From Clostridia bacterium (GTDB lineage Bacteria; Bacillota; Clostridia; Oscillospirales; Acutalibacteraceae), in the NCBI GenBank assembly GCA_017559885.1, contig JAFYQN010000018.1, positions 1 to 8,237 of the forward strand: DNA of 8,237 nt, written 5' to 3'. The notes under the pieces were generated by a model. The model ran no database searches. It worked only from the letters and a program-made list of their open reading frames with translations, and had not been told where the DNA came from. Positions 1 to 6,490 of the stretch are shown piece after piece. The translations under genes and the position numbers were made by a program. How positions within the stretch are numbered: position 1 is the first letter of the stretch; the number at the start of each line of letters is the position of its first letter.

Positions 1-35
1 ACACTGCTTTAAATTAAGCAGTGTCTTTTGTTTTA
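1..35. terminator. Rho-independent terminator, probably bidirectional
   Basis: A 9-bp perfect stem (ACACTGCTT at 1-9, AAGCAGTGT at 16-24) with a 6-base loop is followed on the plus strand by a T-rich stretch (CTTTTGTTTTA). It is a good terminator for a plus-strand gene ending left of the window. The hairpin lies just past the stop codon (33-35) of the minus-strand unknown gene, so it probably also ends the glpK-lipase-unknown transcript. The minus-strand T-tract would lie outside the window and cannot be seen. Confidence 0.75.
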
Positions 36-529
36 TATTCTATCGAATATATATTCACTCATAAATTTTATTAAATTATCTCTATCGTTTACACTAACGG
101 GTAGTTTAAGGTTGCTCATTAAGTGTTGTGAGTCTTTATACAATATAATAAAACCCGTATCAATAATTTTAACTGTATCAATACCATACATATCATATAT
201 TTCTATACCGTTTTTTTTAATTCTATATGGTATAAAATACGCCTTAACATACATGTTGTATGAAAAATCTGTTTTTCGTGGCTGGGGTAGTTCTATATAT
301 ATTACTCTGTCAGTTTTGTTTATTGATTTAGCAGTAGAATAGAATTCACGAGGAACATATTCTATAGGGGTTTTTAATTTTCCTTCATCAAAACACATTC
401 CGAAAGCAGCATTAAAAATATCACAAATATAATCACTGCCGTATAAAAAGAATTCTTCAAAAAGTTACCTTTGTTTTCGTTAATATACGATGGTATAATT
501 TGCGTTTCAATTTCCCAAGTTGCTGTCAT
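33..529 (-). pseudogene. Unknown protein gene interrupted by one frameshift
   Basis: I do not recognise the family. The gene begins at an ATG (529-527) with a strong Shine-Dalgarno, AAAGGAG, 8 bases upstream, 18 bases after the lipase stop codon. In that frame translation ends after 51 codons (stop at 376-374). The remaining 121 codons (398-33) continue in another frame that is open, without a start, back to about base 467. The frames meet at a run of five T on the coding strand (459-463). One extra T would give one 165-residue protein passing through N-F-F-E-E-F-F-L-Y-G. That product is soluble-looking, rich in Tyr, Ile, Asp and Lys, with no signal peptide, convincing membrane segment or catalytic motif I can name. 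The 3' part is clean for 121 codons, so the break is either a recent mutation or a homopolymer sequencing error. As the last gene of the glpK-lipase transcript it may share their role, but nothing in the sequence says so. Confidence 0.75.
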
Positions 530-547
530 ATCAAATTCTCCTTTGTT

Positions 548-1465
548 TTATTTTGCAATAAATTTTAAAATATCTTCGGTCATTTGCACTTTGCAACTAT
601 CATTATGTATTTCGTGACGACAGTCTTCGTAAAGGAACATTTTAATATCGGTATTACCAAACGCTTTATATTTGTTATACACTTGTTTTATACCTTTGCC
701 GTAATTGCCCACGGGGTCCATTGCGCCTGCTATTAAAAGTATAGGCAGGTCATTTCTTGTATTTATAAAACATTTTTTACCGTTGCAAATCTTGATAAGA
801 ATTACAAGGTCGTGCATGGCAGATACCGAAAAATGAAACGTACAAAATTTATCTTGGGCATATTTTTCAATTATTTCACGGTCTTTGGTGAGCCACTCGT
901 ATTTGGTGTCGCCGTCAAAACGCTTGTTATAACTGCCAAAAGCGATACTTTCTATAAAGGGCGATACTGCGCGCTCGCCGTATATGGCTTTTATTATATT
1001 GCAAAGCAAAAGTCCCATATTTGCTACGGGATTTTTACCTGCGGTACCGCAACAAATGTATTTATCGGCAAGGTTGGGATACTTAGATACCGCAATACGT
1101 GTAATAAACGACCCCATACTGTGACCCATTAAAATATAGGGTAGGTCGGGGTAATCGCTTTTTATACTATCGGCAAAAAGTTTTACATCGTCTACCATAT
1201 AGCGCCATCCGTTTTTAGATGCAATAAAACCCAAATCCTCTTCGCGAGCGGTGTTGCCGTGACCAAGGTTATCAAAACCTACGCACAAATAACCTGCGCT
1301 TGCAAGATTTTCAAAAAAGGGGGCGTAACGACCGATATACTCGGTCATACCGTGAACCAAATGAAATATTCCTCGTATATCGCCGTCGGGTATATACATT
1401 ACGCCCGAAAGCGTATTTTTTTGGTCGCTTGATAAAATCTTTTTTTCTATTACGTTAAATTTCAT
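548..1465 (-). CDS. Alpha/beta hydrolase, monoacylglycerol lipase-like (serine hydrolase)
   Basis: A 305-residue cytosolic serine hydrolase of the Hydrolase_4 / lysophospholipase-monoglyceride lipase type; no signal peptide is visible. The fold's landmarks appear in order: an HG oxyanion motif (LVHGMTEYIGRY, about 36-47), FDNLGHG (64-70), the nucleophile elbow GHSMG with Ser116, the acid in AGAMDP (Asp250) and the histidine in DCRHEIH (His284). Family members cleave acyl esters such as monoacylglycerols or lysophospholipids; the true substrate cannot be read from the sequence. The start ATG (1465) is one base after the glpK stop (TAA-T-ATG), and its Shine-Dalgarno AAAGGAG lies inside the last glpK codons, so translational coupling is likely. 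Pairing with glycerol kinase suggests it frees glycerol from esters for phosphorylation. A role in detoxifying or recycling other esters is the main alternative. Confidence 0.9.
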   Translation of the reverse strand: MKFNVIEKKILSSDQKNTLSGVMYIPDGDIRGIFHLVHGMTEYIGRYAPFFENLASAGYLCVGFDNLGHGNTAREEDLGFIASKNGWRYMVDDVKLFADSIKSDYPDLPYILMGHSMGSFITRIAVSKYPNLADKYICCGTAGKNPVANMGLLLCNIIKAIYGERAVSPFIESIAFGSYNKRFDGDTKYEWLTKDREIIEKYAQDKFCTFHFSVSAMHDLVILIKICNGKKCFINTRNDLPILLIAGAMDPVGNYGKGIKQVYNKYKAFGNTDIKMFLYEDCRHEIHNDSCKVQMTEDILKFIAK

Positions 1466-1466
1466 A

Positions 1467-2954
1467 TTATTTCTCCTTTGTAAAAGAAATAGTACTGTTT
1501 ATTGCTTTTTTCCAACCTGATATACTTTGCGCTCTCTCGTAATCGGTAATGTTTGGTTTAAACGTTGTAGAGTCACTATTAATTGAGGAAATATCGCCGT
1601 TTATAATACCTGCCGTAATGCCTGCAAGCAACGCGGCGCCCAAAGCGGTTGCCTCGGCATTGCTGGGGCAAATTACATTGGTGTTTGATATATCGGCTTG
1701 AAACTGCATTAAAAATTTGTTTCGCGCGGCGCCGCCGTCGGCTTTAAGCGAGGTTACCGTAACGCCTGCATCGTTTTGCATAGCAAGTATTAAATCATTG
1801 GTTTGATACGCTATTGATTCAAGCGCGGCTCGTACAATATGGTTGCGACCGGTACCTCGTGTAAGACCGCATATAGTGCCGCGAGCATACATATCCCAAT
1901 ATGGCGCGCCAAGTCCTGCAAAGGCAGGAACAATATACACACCTGCGCTATTTTCTACCGCAAGCGCGCAATCTTCACTTTGCGCCGCGTTTTCAATAAG
2001 TTTCATTTCGTCACGCAACCATTGTATTACTGCGCCGCCTATAAACACACTGCCTTCAAGCGCGTATTGTGTGGGTGAGTTTTGGGTGGTAGCGGCAATG
2101 GTGGTAAGCATACCGTTTTGACTTTTTACTGCCGTTTCGCCCGTGTTCATAAGCAAGAAACAACCCGTACCATAGGTGTTTTTTACATCGCCAACGTTTA
2201 TACAATGTTGACCGTAAAGCGCGGACTGTTGGTCGCCTGCAACACCGCAAACCGAGAGTGGCGCACCCATAATATCTATGTTGCCGTAAACACTACCGCT
2301 TTTTTGAACGGTTGGTAGCATACTTTCGGGAATATCTAAAATACCTAAAAGTTTTTTGTCCCAACATAAATTATGTATATCGTAAAGCATTGTACGCGAA
2401 GCGTTTGTTTCGTCGGTAGCGTGTGTTTTGCCGTGTGACAGTTTCCACATAAGCCAGGTATCTATAGTGCCAAAAAGCAGTTCGCCGCGATTTGCCTGTT
2501 CGCGTGCGCCCTTGACGTTATCAAGAATCCACTTGATTTTGGTGCCCGAAAAATACGCGTCGATTTTAAGACCTGTAGTGTTTGTGATGTATTCTTCAAG
2601 CCCTTGGCGTTTTAAATCTTCGCAAATATCTGCTGTGCGGCGGCATTGCCATACAATTGCGTTGTATATCGGTTCGCCCGTATTTTTGTTCCATACAACA
2701 ACCGTTTCGCGTTGGTTGGTGATGCCCACACAAGATATATCCGACACGTTAAGTCCTGATTTAATTATACACTCGGTTATGGCAGAGTATTGCGCCGATA
2801 AAATTTCGATAGGGTCGTGTTCTACCCAACCTTGAGTAGGATAAATTTGTGTAAACTCGTTTTGAGCAAGTGACACAATATTGCCCAAATCATCAAAAAT
2901 AATCGCTCGGGCGCTTGTTGTGCCTTCGTCTAAAGTAAGAATATATTTTTTCAT
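1467..2954 (-). CDS. glpK: Glycerol kinase
   Basis: FGGY-family kinase of 495 residues, the usual GlpK length, phosphorylating glycerol with ATP to sn-glycerol-3-phosphate in the cytosol. Visible landmarks: N-terminal nucleotide-binding segment LDEGTTSARAIIFD (8-21; many GlpKs have Gln where this has Glu10), glycerol-contacting Arg82/Glu83 in NQRET and Tyr134 in AYFSGTK, catalytic Asp241 in AGDQQ, NTYGTGCF, and the C-terminal ATP-site segments ADGGAARN and NAEATALGAA. The match to the family is essentially end to end. The loop between VYG (222-224) and AGDQQ is short and lacks the His of the YHF(F/Y)G motif that HPr phosphorylates in Bacillus and Enterococcus enzymes. Start ATG has GAAAGG 6 bases upstream. 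It lies 17 bases after the T-tract of a terminator-like hairpin, so it has no private promoter after that hairpin. No glpF or glpD is adjacent; the next gene is the lipase. Confidence 0.97.
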   Translation of the reverse strand: MKKYILTLDEGTTSARAIIFDDLGNIVSLAQNEFTQIYPTQGWVEHDPIEILSAQYSAITECIIKSGLNVSDISCVGITNQRETVVVWNKNTGEPIYNAIVWQCRRTADICEDLKRQGLEEYITNTTGLKIDAYFSGTKIKWILDNVKGAREQANRGELLFGTIDTWLMWKLSHGKTHATDETNASRTMLYDIHNLCWDKKLLGILDIPESMLPTVQKSGSVYGNIDIMGAPLSVCGVAGDQQSALYGQHCINVGDVKNTYGTGCFLLMNTGETAVKSQNGMLTTIAATTQNSPTQYALEGSVFIGGAVIQWLRDEMKLIENAAQSEDCALAVENSAGVYIVPAFAGLGAPYWDMYARGTICGLTRGTGRNHIVRAALESIAYQTNDLILAMQNDAGVTVTSLKADGGAARNKFLMQFQADISNTNVICPSNAEATALGAALLAGITAGIINGDISSINSDSTTFKPNITDYERAQSISGWKKAINSTISFTKEK

Positions 2955-2970
2955 AAAATTCCTTTCAAAA

Positions 2971-3006
2971 CAAAAAGGGCAATAATACCCCTTGGTATTA
3001 CTGCTC
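2971..3006 (-). terminator. Strong hairpin with T-tract between alr and glpK; terminator or attenuator
   Basis: A 13-position stem (2977-2989 with 2994-3006, loop CCTT) spans the alr stop codon and its flanks. Read on the minus strand it is followed by TTTTTG (2976-2971), the form of an intrinsic terminator, with one A-C mismatch and one G-U wobble. On the plus strand it is followed by seven T (3007-3013), so it could work both ways. On the minus strand the T-tract runs almost directly into the glpK Shine-Dalgarno, an arrangement seen in antiterminator-controlled leaders such as Bacillus glp genes (GlpP). Regulation here is an inference. Confidence 0.8.
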
Positions 3007-4131
3007 TTTTTTTATAATTCTTTTAACACGGCTTGATACGCCGCAAACAAGTTCGTAATTGATGGTGCCTATTATATTGGCAAGTTCTTCTACGGGTAAA
3101 TTATTGCCCCAAAGCAAAACTTCATCTCCGCGTTTAACATTTGGTACATTGGTAACGTCAACACAAAATTGGTCCATACAAACACGGCCGATAATATCCG
3201 CTTTTTGCCCGTTTATAAGTACGTAACCCTTATTTGAAAGCAAACGAGGATACCCGTCGGCATAACCGCAACTGACAGTTGCAACTGCCATTGCCTTTTC
3301 GGCTTCAAATGTTCTACCGTAACTTACTGTATCGCCAACGTTTATTTGTTTTACTTGAGATACAACCGATTTAAAACTCATAACAGGCATAAAGTTTTGC
3401 GGTAGTTTAAGGTCGCTTGACGGGGTAAGACCGTAAAGAACAATGCCTGCGCGGCACATATCGAGGTGTTTATCTGTATCTTGGCATAACGCCGCCGAGT
3501 TAGAACAATGACAAATTTCAGGGGTTAGTCCGCTGGATTTTAATGCGTCAATCGCCTTGGTAAAACGATTGTACTGACAGTCAGTAAACCCGTCTTCTTG
3601 CAGTTCGTTTCGGTCGGATACTGCAAAGTGGGTAAACACGCCGTGGAGTTTAAAGCCATCAAGTTTTGCCGATTTAATAGCGTCATTTATTCCATTTAAG
3701 TTATCATCACGGCAATCAAAACCAATACGTGACATACCTGTATCAAGTTTAAGATGAATATTGATTGTTAAATTATTTTTTACTGCGTTTTGTGATAATT
3801 CTTGCGCATAATCAAGTGAATAAACACACTGCGAAATGTTGTGTTTGCAAAGTTCTTGCGCATATTCGCAAGGGGTGTAACCAAGTATTAAAATGGGTTT
3901 TGTAATACCTATTTCGCGCAACTCGATAGCTTCATCTATGTTTGAAACAGCGAACCAATTGGCACCTGCCTTTTGCAACAGTGGAGCGACAACGTTTACA
4001 TCGTGACCGTATGCGTTGGCTTTAACAACCACGCAAACGGGTGACTTTGCAGTTTCTTTTATAATTTTAAAGTTATGTATAAGAGCAGACTCATCAATCT
4101 CTGCCCAAGTTCTGCGTAAAAAATCTTTCAC
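2998..4131 (-). CDS. alr: Alanine racemase (PLP-dependent)
   Basis: Interconverts L- and D-alanine for peptidoglycan. It has the family's N-terminal TIM barrel and C-terminal beta domain. From the chosen start there are 377 residues: PLP lysine Lys37 in VVKANAYGH, HLKLDTGMSRIG with the usually carbamylated Lys128 and Arg135, FTHFA, CSNSAA, CRAGIVLYG, catalytic Tyr271 in VSYGRTF, and VCMDQF. Two GTG starts compete. The longer one at 4140 overlaps the upstream stop (GTGA) but has its only GGAG touching the start codon. The GTG at 4131 has that GGAG 8 bases upstream, so I prefer it; the longer form adds just three residues. It follows the PF06541-type gene by 5 bases and is co-transcribed with it. 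Its stop codon lies inside the downstream hairpin. Two other Alr-fold uses (broad-specificity amino-acid racemase, YggS-like proteins) are unlikely given the full set of motifs. Confidence 0.95.
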   Translation of the reverse strand: MKDFLRRTWAEIDESALIHNFKIIKETAKSPVCVVVKANAYGHDVNVVAPLLQKAGANWFAVSNIDEAIELREIGITKPILILGYTPCEYAQELCKHNISQCVYSLDYAQELSQNAVKNNLTINIHLKLDTGMSRIGFDCRDDNLNGINDAIKSAKLDGFKLHGVFTHFAVSDRNELQEDGFTDCQYNRFTKAIDALKSSGLTPEICHCSNSAALCQDTDKHLDMCRAGIVLYGLTPSSDLKLPQNFMPVMSFKSVVSQVKQINVGDTVSYGRTFEAEKAMAVATVSCGYADGYPRLLSNKGYVLINGQKADIIGRVCMDQFCVDVTNVPNVKRGDEVLLWGNNLPVEELANIIGTINYELVCGVSSRVKRIIKKEQ

Positions 4132-4136
4132 GATGT

Positions 4137-4520
4137 TCACTCCAATCTTTTTTGTATTTTATCGGCAAGCGGCATAAATAAAAAACTTAACACCAACCAA
4201 AAGAAAGAATACAACGCGCATATTTGTCCGCCCAAATTAAGCGGCATACGACTGTAATCCCAAACCTTACGTTTTAAAATTACATTAAAAATTATGCCAA
4301 AAATATATTCGATTGCCGTTATTAAAATGCATCCTGCGATTGCTTTTTTTAAACGACTTGAATTTTTCATTAAAGAGGATATTTTAAAAAGACCTAAAAA
4401 AGACAATCCGCCTGCCATTAGCATAGACCAATGTGTTCGACCTCGCCATAAGATTTCGATAACACCGTAACCAATGGCGCCAATTCCAAAAAGAATTAAA
4501 TTACTTTTTGCCTTTTTCAA
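4137..4520 (-). CDS. Small four-helix membrane protein, putative ABC-transporter type IV family (PF06541-like)
   Basis: About 127 residues with four likely membrane segments (near residues 6-24, 31-49, 59-80 and 97-117). Family-like marks are YGVIEILWRGRTHWSM near the N-terminus, a conserved glutamate in the third helix (ITAIEYIFG) and WDYSRMPLNLGGQIC before the last helix. These fit proteins annotated in Clostridia as putative ABC transporter permeases, whose function is not established; there is no ATPase partner here. An upstream GTG at 4529 has no Shine-Dalgarno and lies inside a hairpin. The TTG at 4520 has GGTGAT, complementary to the 16S 3' end, 4 bases upstream, the same spacing as the lipoprotein gene at 6527, so I chose TTG. 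It is followed 5 bases later by alr. No separate strong promoter is visible, so transcription may come from ychF through the intervening hairpin. Confidence 0.8.
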   Translation of the reverse strand: MKKAKSNLILFGIGAIGYGVIEILWRGRTHWSMLMAGGLSFLGLFKISSLMKNSSRLKKAIAGCILITAIEYIFGIIFNVILKRKVWDYSRMPLNLGGQICALYSFFWLVLSFLFMPLADKIQKRLE

Positions 4521-4524
4521 GATA

Positions 4525-4549
4525 ATCACCCAAAAGTATTTTGGGTGAT
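4525..4549 (-). terminator. Perfect 11-bp hairpin after ychF, overlapping the next gene's translation start region
   Basis: ATCACCCAAAA (4525-4535) pairs perfectly with TTTTGGGTGAT (4539-4549) across a 3-base loop, starting 10 bases after the ychF stop codon. On the minus strand the following bases are TATCTTG, a poor T-tract, so it may terminate only partly. The GGTGAT Shine-Dalgarno of the next gene forms the 3' arm of the stem, so the structure could also mask translation initiation. Plus-strand bases after it are more T-rich, but no plus-strand gene ends here. Confidence 0.55.
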
Positions 4550-4559
4550 ATTTTAATTG

Positions 4560-5660
4560 TTATACATTAAATCTAAAGAGAACGATGTCGCCGTCGTTCA
4601 TAACGTATTCTTTGCCTTCGCTACGTACGAGTCCCTTTTCTTTAGCGGTAACCATATTGCCGCCACAAGCCATAAAGTCGTCGTAGGCAATAACCTCGGC
4701 GCGAATAAATCCACGCTCAAAATCGGTGTGGATTTTACCTGCGGCTTGAGGCGCTTTTGTACCGCGTTCAATGGTCCAAGCCCTAACTTCGGGTTTGCCT
4801 GCGGTAAGATATGATATAAGACCTAAAAGCGAGTAACATTTTTGAATCATACGGTCAAGACCCGAGCGTTCTAAACCTAAATCTTCCAAGAACATTGCCT
4901 TTTCTTCGTCGTCAAGACTTGCAAGTTCTTCCTCTAAAGCGGCGCAAATTGGCAATATTTCGGCATTTTCTTTAGCTGCTGCCTCTTTTACGGCGTTGTA
5001 ACCTGCGTTGGTGTCGATGCCGTTTTTAAAATCGTCTTCGCTCATATTACAAGCGTAAATTACCGGTTTTGCAGAAAGCAGGGAAGTAGTAGCCAAAACT
5101 TCCTCTTCGGTATCATTGTTAACCTCAACCGAGCGAGCGGGTAAGCCCTCTTCAAGATGGGCTATAAGTCGTTTTAAAAAGTCAACCTCTACTTGCATAG
5201 ATTTATCGCCTTTAAGCGCTTTGGTTGCTTTGTCAAGACGACGCTGTGTGATTTCGATATCGGAGAATATAAGTTCAAGGTTAATAGTTTCAATATCACG
5301 AAGTGGGTCAACTGAACCTTCCACGTGTATAATGTCGGTGCTTTCAAAACAACGCACAACGTGAACAACTGCGTCAACCTCGCGAATATTGCTTAAAAAC
5401 TTGTTGCCAAGACCCTCGCCCTTAGACGCACCCTTTACAAGACCTGCAATGTCAACAAATTCTATAACTGCAGGGGTGAATTTATCGGGATTATAAATTT
5501 CAGCCAATTTTTCAAGACGTGGGTCGGGCACGCTTACCATACCAACGTTTGGTTCAATAGTACAAAACGGGTAGTTTGCCGACTGTGCGCCTGCGTTTGT
5601 TATTGCGTTAAAAAGAGTTGACTTGCCAACGTTTGGAAGTCCCACCATACCAAGTTTCAT
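4560..5660 (-). CDS. ychF: YchF / OLA1-type ribosome-associated P-loop ATPase
   Basis: Obg-family P-loop protein of 366 residues, the normal YchF length; the family binds ribosomes and prefers ATP to GTP. Seen in order: Walker A GLPNVGKS (7-14), NYPFCTIEPNVG switch region (29-40), G3 DIAG (70-73) followed by LVKGASKGEGLGN, the non-canonical NMSE (205-208) in place of NKxD, a helical insertion (about 120-280) and a C-terminal TGS domain (about 280-366) with EVRAWTI, AAGKIHTDFERGFIRAEV and DGDIVLFRFNV. The start is ATG 5660, preceded by AAGGAG (spacer 12). An in-frame ATG at 5711 would add 17 residues, but it lies upstream of the predicted transcription start of the promoter at 5700-5728 and lacks homology, so it is rejected. 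It is transcribed alone or with the genes downstream. Confidence 0.97.
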   Translation of the reverse strand: MKLGMVGLPNVGKSTLFNAITNAGAQSANYPFCTIEPNVGMVSVPDPRLEKLAEIYNPDKFTPAVIEFVDIAGLVKGASKGEGLGNKFLSNIREVDAVVHVVRCFESTDIIHVEGSVDPLRDIETINLELIFSDIEITQRRLDKATKALKGDKSMQVEVDFLKRLIAHLEEGLPARSVEVNNDTEEEVLATTSLLSAKPVIYACNMSEDDFKNGIDTNAGYNAVKEAAAKENAEILPICAALEEELASLDDEEKAMFLEDLGLERSGLDRMIQKCYSLLGLISYLTAGKPEVRAWTIERGTKAPQAAGKIHTDFERGFIRAEVIAYDDFMACGGNMVTAKEKGLVRSEGKEYVMNDGDIVLFRFNV

Positions 5661-5699
5661 ATTATTTTTAGTCTCCTTATTTTGAATCTTCAATTTTAT

Positions 5700-5728
5700 A
5701 TTATACTTCATTTTGTTTGATTTTTCAA
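5700..5728 (-). promoter_or_regulatory. Sigma-A-type promoter for ychF
   Basis: On the minus strand TTGAAA (5728-5723), a 17-base spacer and a perfect TATAAT (5705-5700). Transcription would begin near 5693, giving a leader of about 33 bases with the AAGGAG site before ATG 5660. Confidence 0.8.
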
Positions 5729-5743
5729 TACCATTTACAAAGT

Positions 5744-5775
5744 AAAACCGACCCGATGGTATTATTTCGGGTCGG
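5744..5775 (-). terminator. Rho-independent terminator of the XRE regulator gene
   Basis: A 9-bp GC-rich perfect stem, CCGACCCGA (5748-5756) with TCGGGTCGG (5767-5775), and a 10-base loop, 11 bases past the regulator stop codon. On the minus strand it runs into TTTTACTTT. This insulates the regulator from ychF, whose promoter starts about 20 bases later. Confidence 0.85.
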
Positions 5776-5786
5776 AATAAATAAAG

Positions 5787-6377
5787 TTATTGTTTTTTAA
5801 TTAAGAACCATAGTATCGCGAGTACTTGCACAACGCCGGCAACAAGAAAAATGAGCCAAATTCTCGGTTGATGTACAAGCAAATTTACGGTTAACATAAT
5901 GCATAACGCAATAGACCATATCAGTGTTGATATTGATGCGAAAATATGTATCTTTTTCCACCAAATGCAAGAAAAAACAATGCCTACAATGGCGCTTATG
6001 GGTATAGCGTAAATGTAAAGCAACCACCAATCGTAAGCGTTTGGCAATATAATTTCGAAAAGGAAGAAAAGTACCGTTGCAACAAGCCAGGCAATACCGA
6101 TTGAAAGTAGTGTTATTATAATTTTGTTGCGTGTTGTCATAAGTCTGCGACGAGGTTTTTCGGCAAGTATATCATTAACCGTAAGACCAAATATTTCGGC
6201 AATTTGAGTCGTTACTGCAAGGTCGGGTATACCTTCGCCACGCTCCCATTTGGAAACTGATTTATCTGAATAATTAAGTTTTTCGGCAAGTTCAAATTGG
6301 GTAAGTCCCAACAACTTGCGGTAGTGTGTCAAATTACGGGCAAAACGCTCACGCAACTGTTCTTCGGTTATTGCCAT
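5787..6377 (-). CDS. XRE (Cro/C1) family transcriptional regulator with four C-terminal membrane segments
   Basis: A 196-residue two-part protein. Residues about 11-72 form a helix-turn-helix of the HTH_3 type: LRERFARNLTHYRKLLGLTQFELAEKLNYSDKSVSKWERG in overlapping view (8-47), with recognition helix around DKSVSKWE, then PDLAVTTQIAEIFGLTVNDIL. A basic linker KPRRR (74-78) leads to four hydrophobic segments near 86-110, 117-140, 143-167 and 172-193, so the DNA-binding domain should be tethered to the inner face of the membrane. Such proteins are frequent in Firmicutes but their signals are mostly unknown. The start ATG has AAAGGAAG upstream and its own promoter. It is divergent from the OppA-like lipoprotein gene; a 14-base palindrome between them is a candidate operator. 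Autoregulation and control of the lipoprotein are inferences. The membrane half could instead sense membrane stress. Confidence 0.9.
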   Translation of the reverse strand: MAITEEQLRERFARNLTHYRKLLGLTQFELAEKLNYSDKSVSKWERGEGIPDLAVTTQIAEIFGLTVNDILAEKPRRRLMTTRNKIIITLLSIGIAWLVATVLFFLFEIILPNAYDWWLLYIYAIPISAIVGIVFSCIWWKKIHIFASISTLIWSIALCIMLTVNLLVHQPRIWLIFLVAGVVQVLAILWFLIKKQ

Positions 6378-6413
6378 TTCGAATTCACTTCCTTTAACGT
6401 GGATTTCTAAATT

Positions 6414-6442
6414 ATTATATATGATTTTTGTACTATATTCAA
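6414..6442 (-). promoter_or_regulatory. Sigma-A-type promoter for the XRE regulator
   Basis: On the minus strand TTGAAT (6442-6437), a 17-base spacer and TATAAT (6419-6414). Transcription would begin near 6407, about 30 bases before the ATG, leaving the AAAGGAAG ribosome site in the leader. Confidence 0.78.
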
Positions 6443-6476
6443 TAATAAAATGTTAATTTTTTAATACAGTGCTTTT

Positions 6477-6490
6477 ATTATTGCAATAAT
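6477..6490. promoter_or_regulatory. Perfect 14-base palindrome, candidate operator
   Basis: ATTATTGCAATAAT is its own reverse complement and overlaps the -35 box (6481-6486) of the lipoprotein promoter, in the divergent intergenic region next to an HTH gene. Position and symmetry suit a dimeric repressor site. The AT-rich surroundings make chance palindromes more likely, so the assignment to the XRE regulator is a guess. Confidence 0.45.

Noticed and set aside
28..342. Plus-strand open frame of 104 codons, rich in hydrophobic residues
   Set aside because: It lies opposite the minus-strand unknown gene, has no ribosome site, and its hydrophobic make-up is what an AT-rich antisense frame produces.
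459..463. Programmed -1 ribosomal frameshift at the T5 run
   Set aside because: The site does not fit the X-XXY-YYZ slippery pattern, and I see no obvious stimulatory hairpin after it; mutation or a sequencing error is simpler.
812..1132. Plus-strand open frame inside the hydrolase gene
   Set aside because: Antisense shadow of a gene with a complete catalytic triad; no ribosome site or family motif.
1839..2835. Several open frames of 64-135 codons on both strands inside glpK
   Set aside because: All are alternative frames of a full-length, clearly conserved GlpK; none has independent support.
3071..3100. Possible glpK promoter inside alr: TTTACC, 18-base spacer, TATAAT on the minus strand
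   Set aside because: The -35 match is weak, and a transcript from it would still meet the hairpin at 2977-3006. It is kept only as a possibility, not annotated.
5661..5711. Longer YchF start adding 17 residues
   Set aside because: The upstream ATG precedes the predicted transcription start of the TTGAAA-17-TATAAT promoter, and YchF proteins normally begin at MKLGMVGLPNVGKS.
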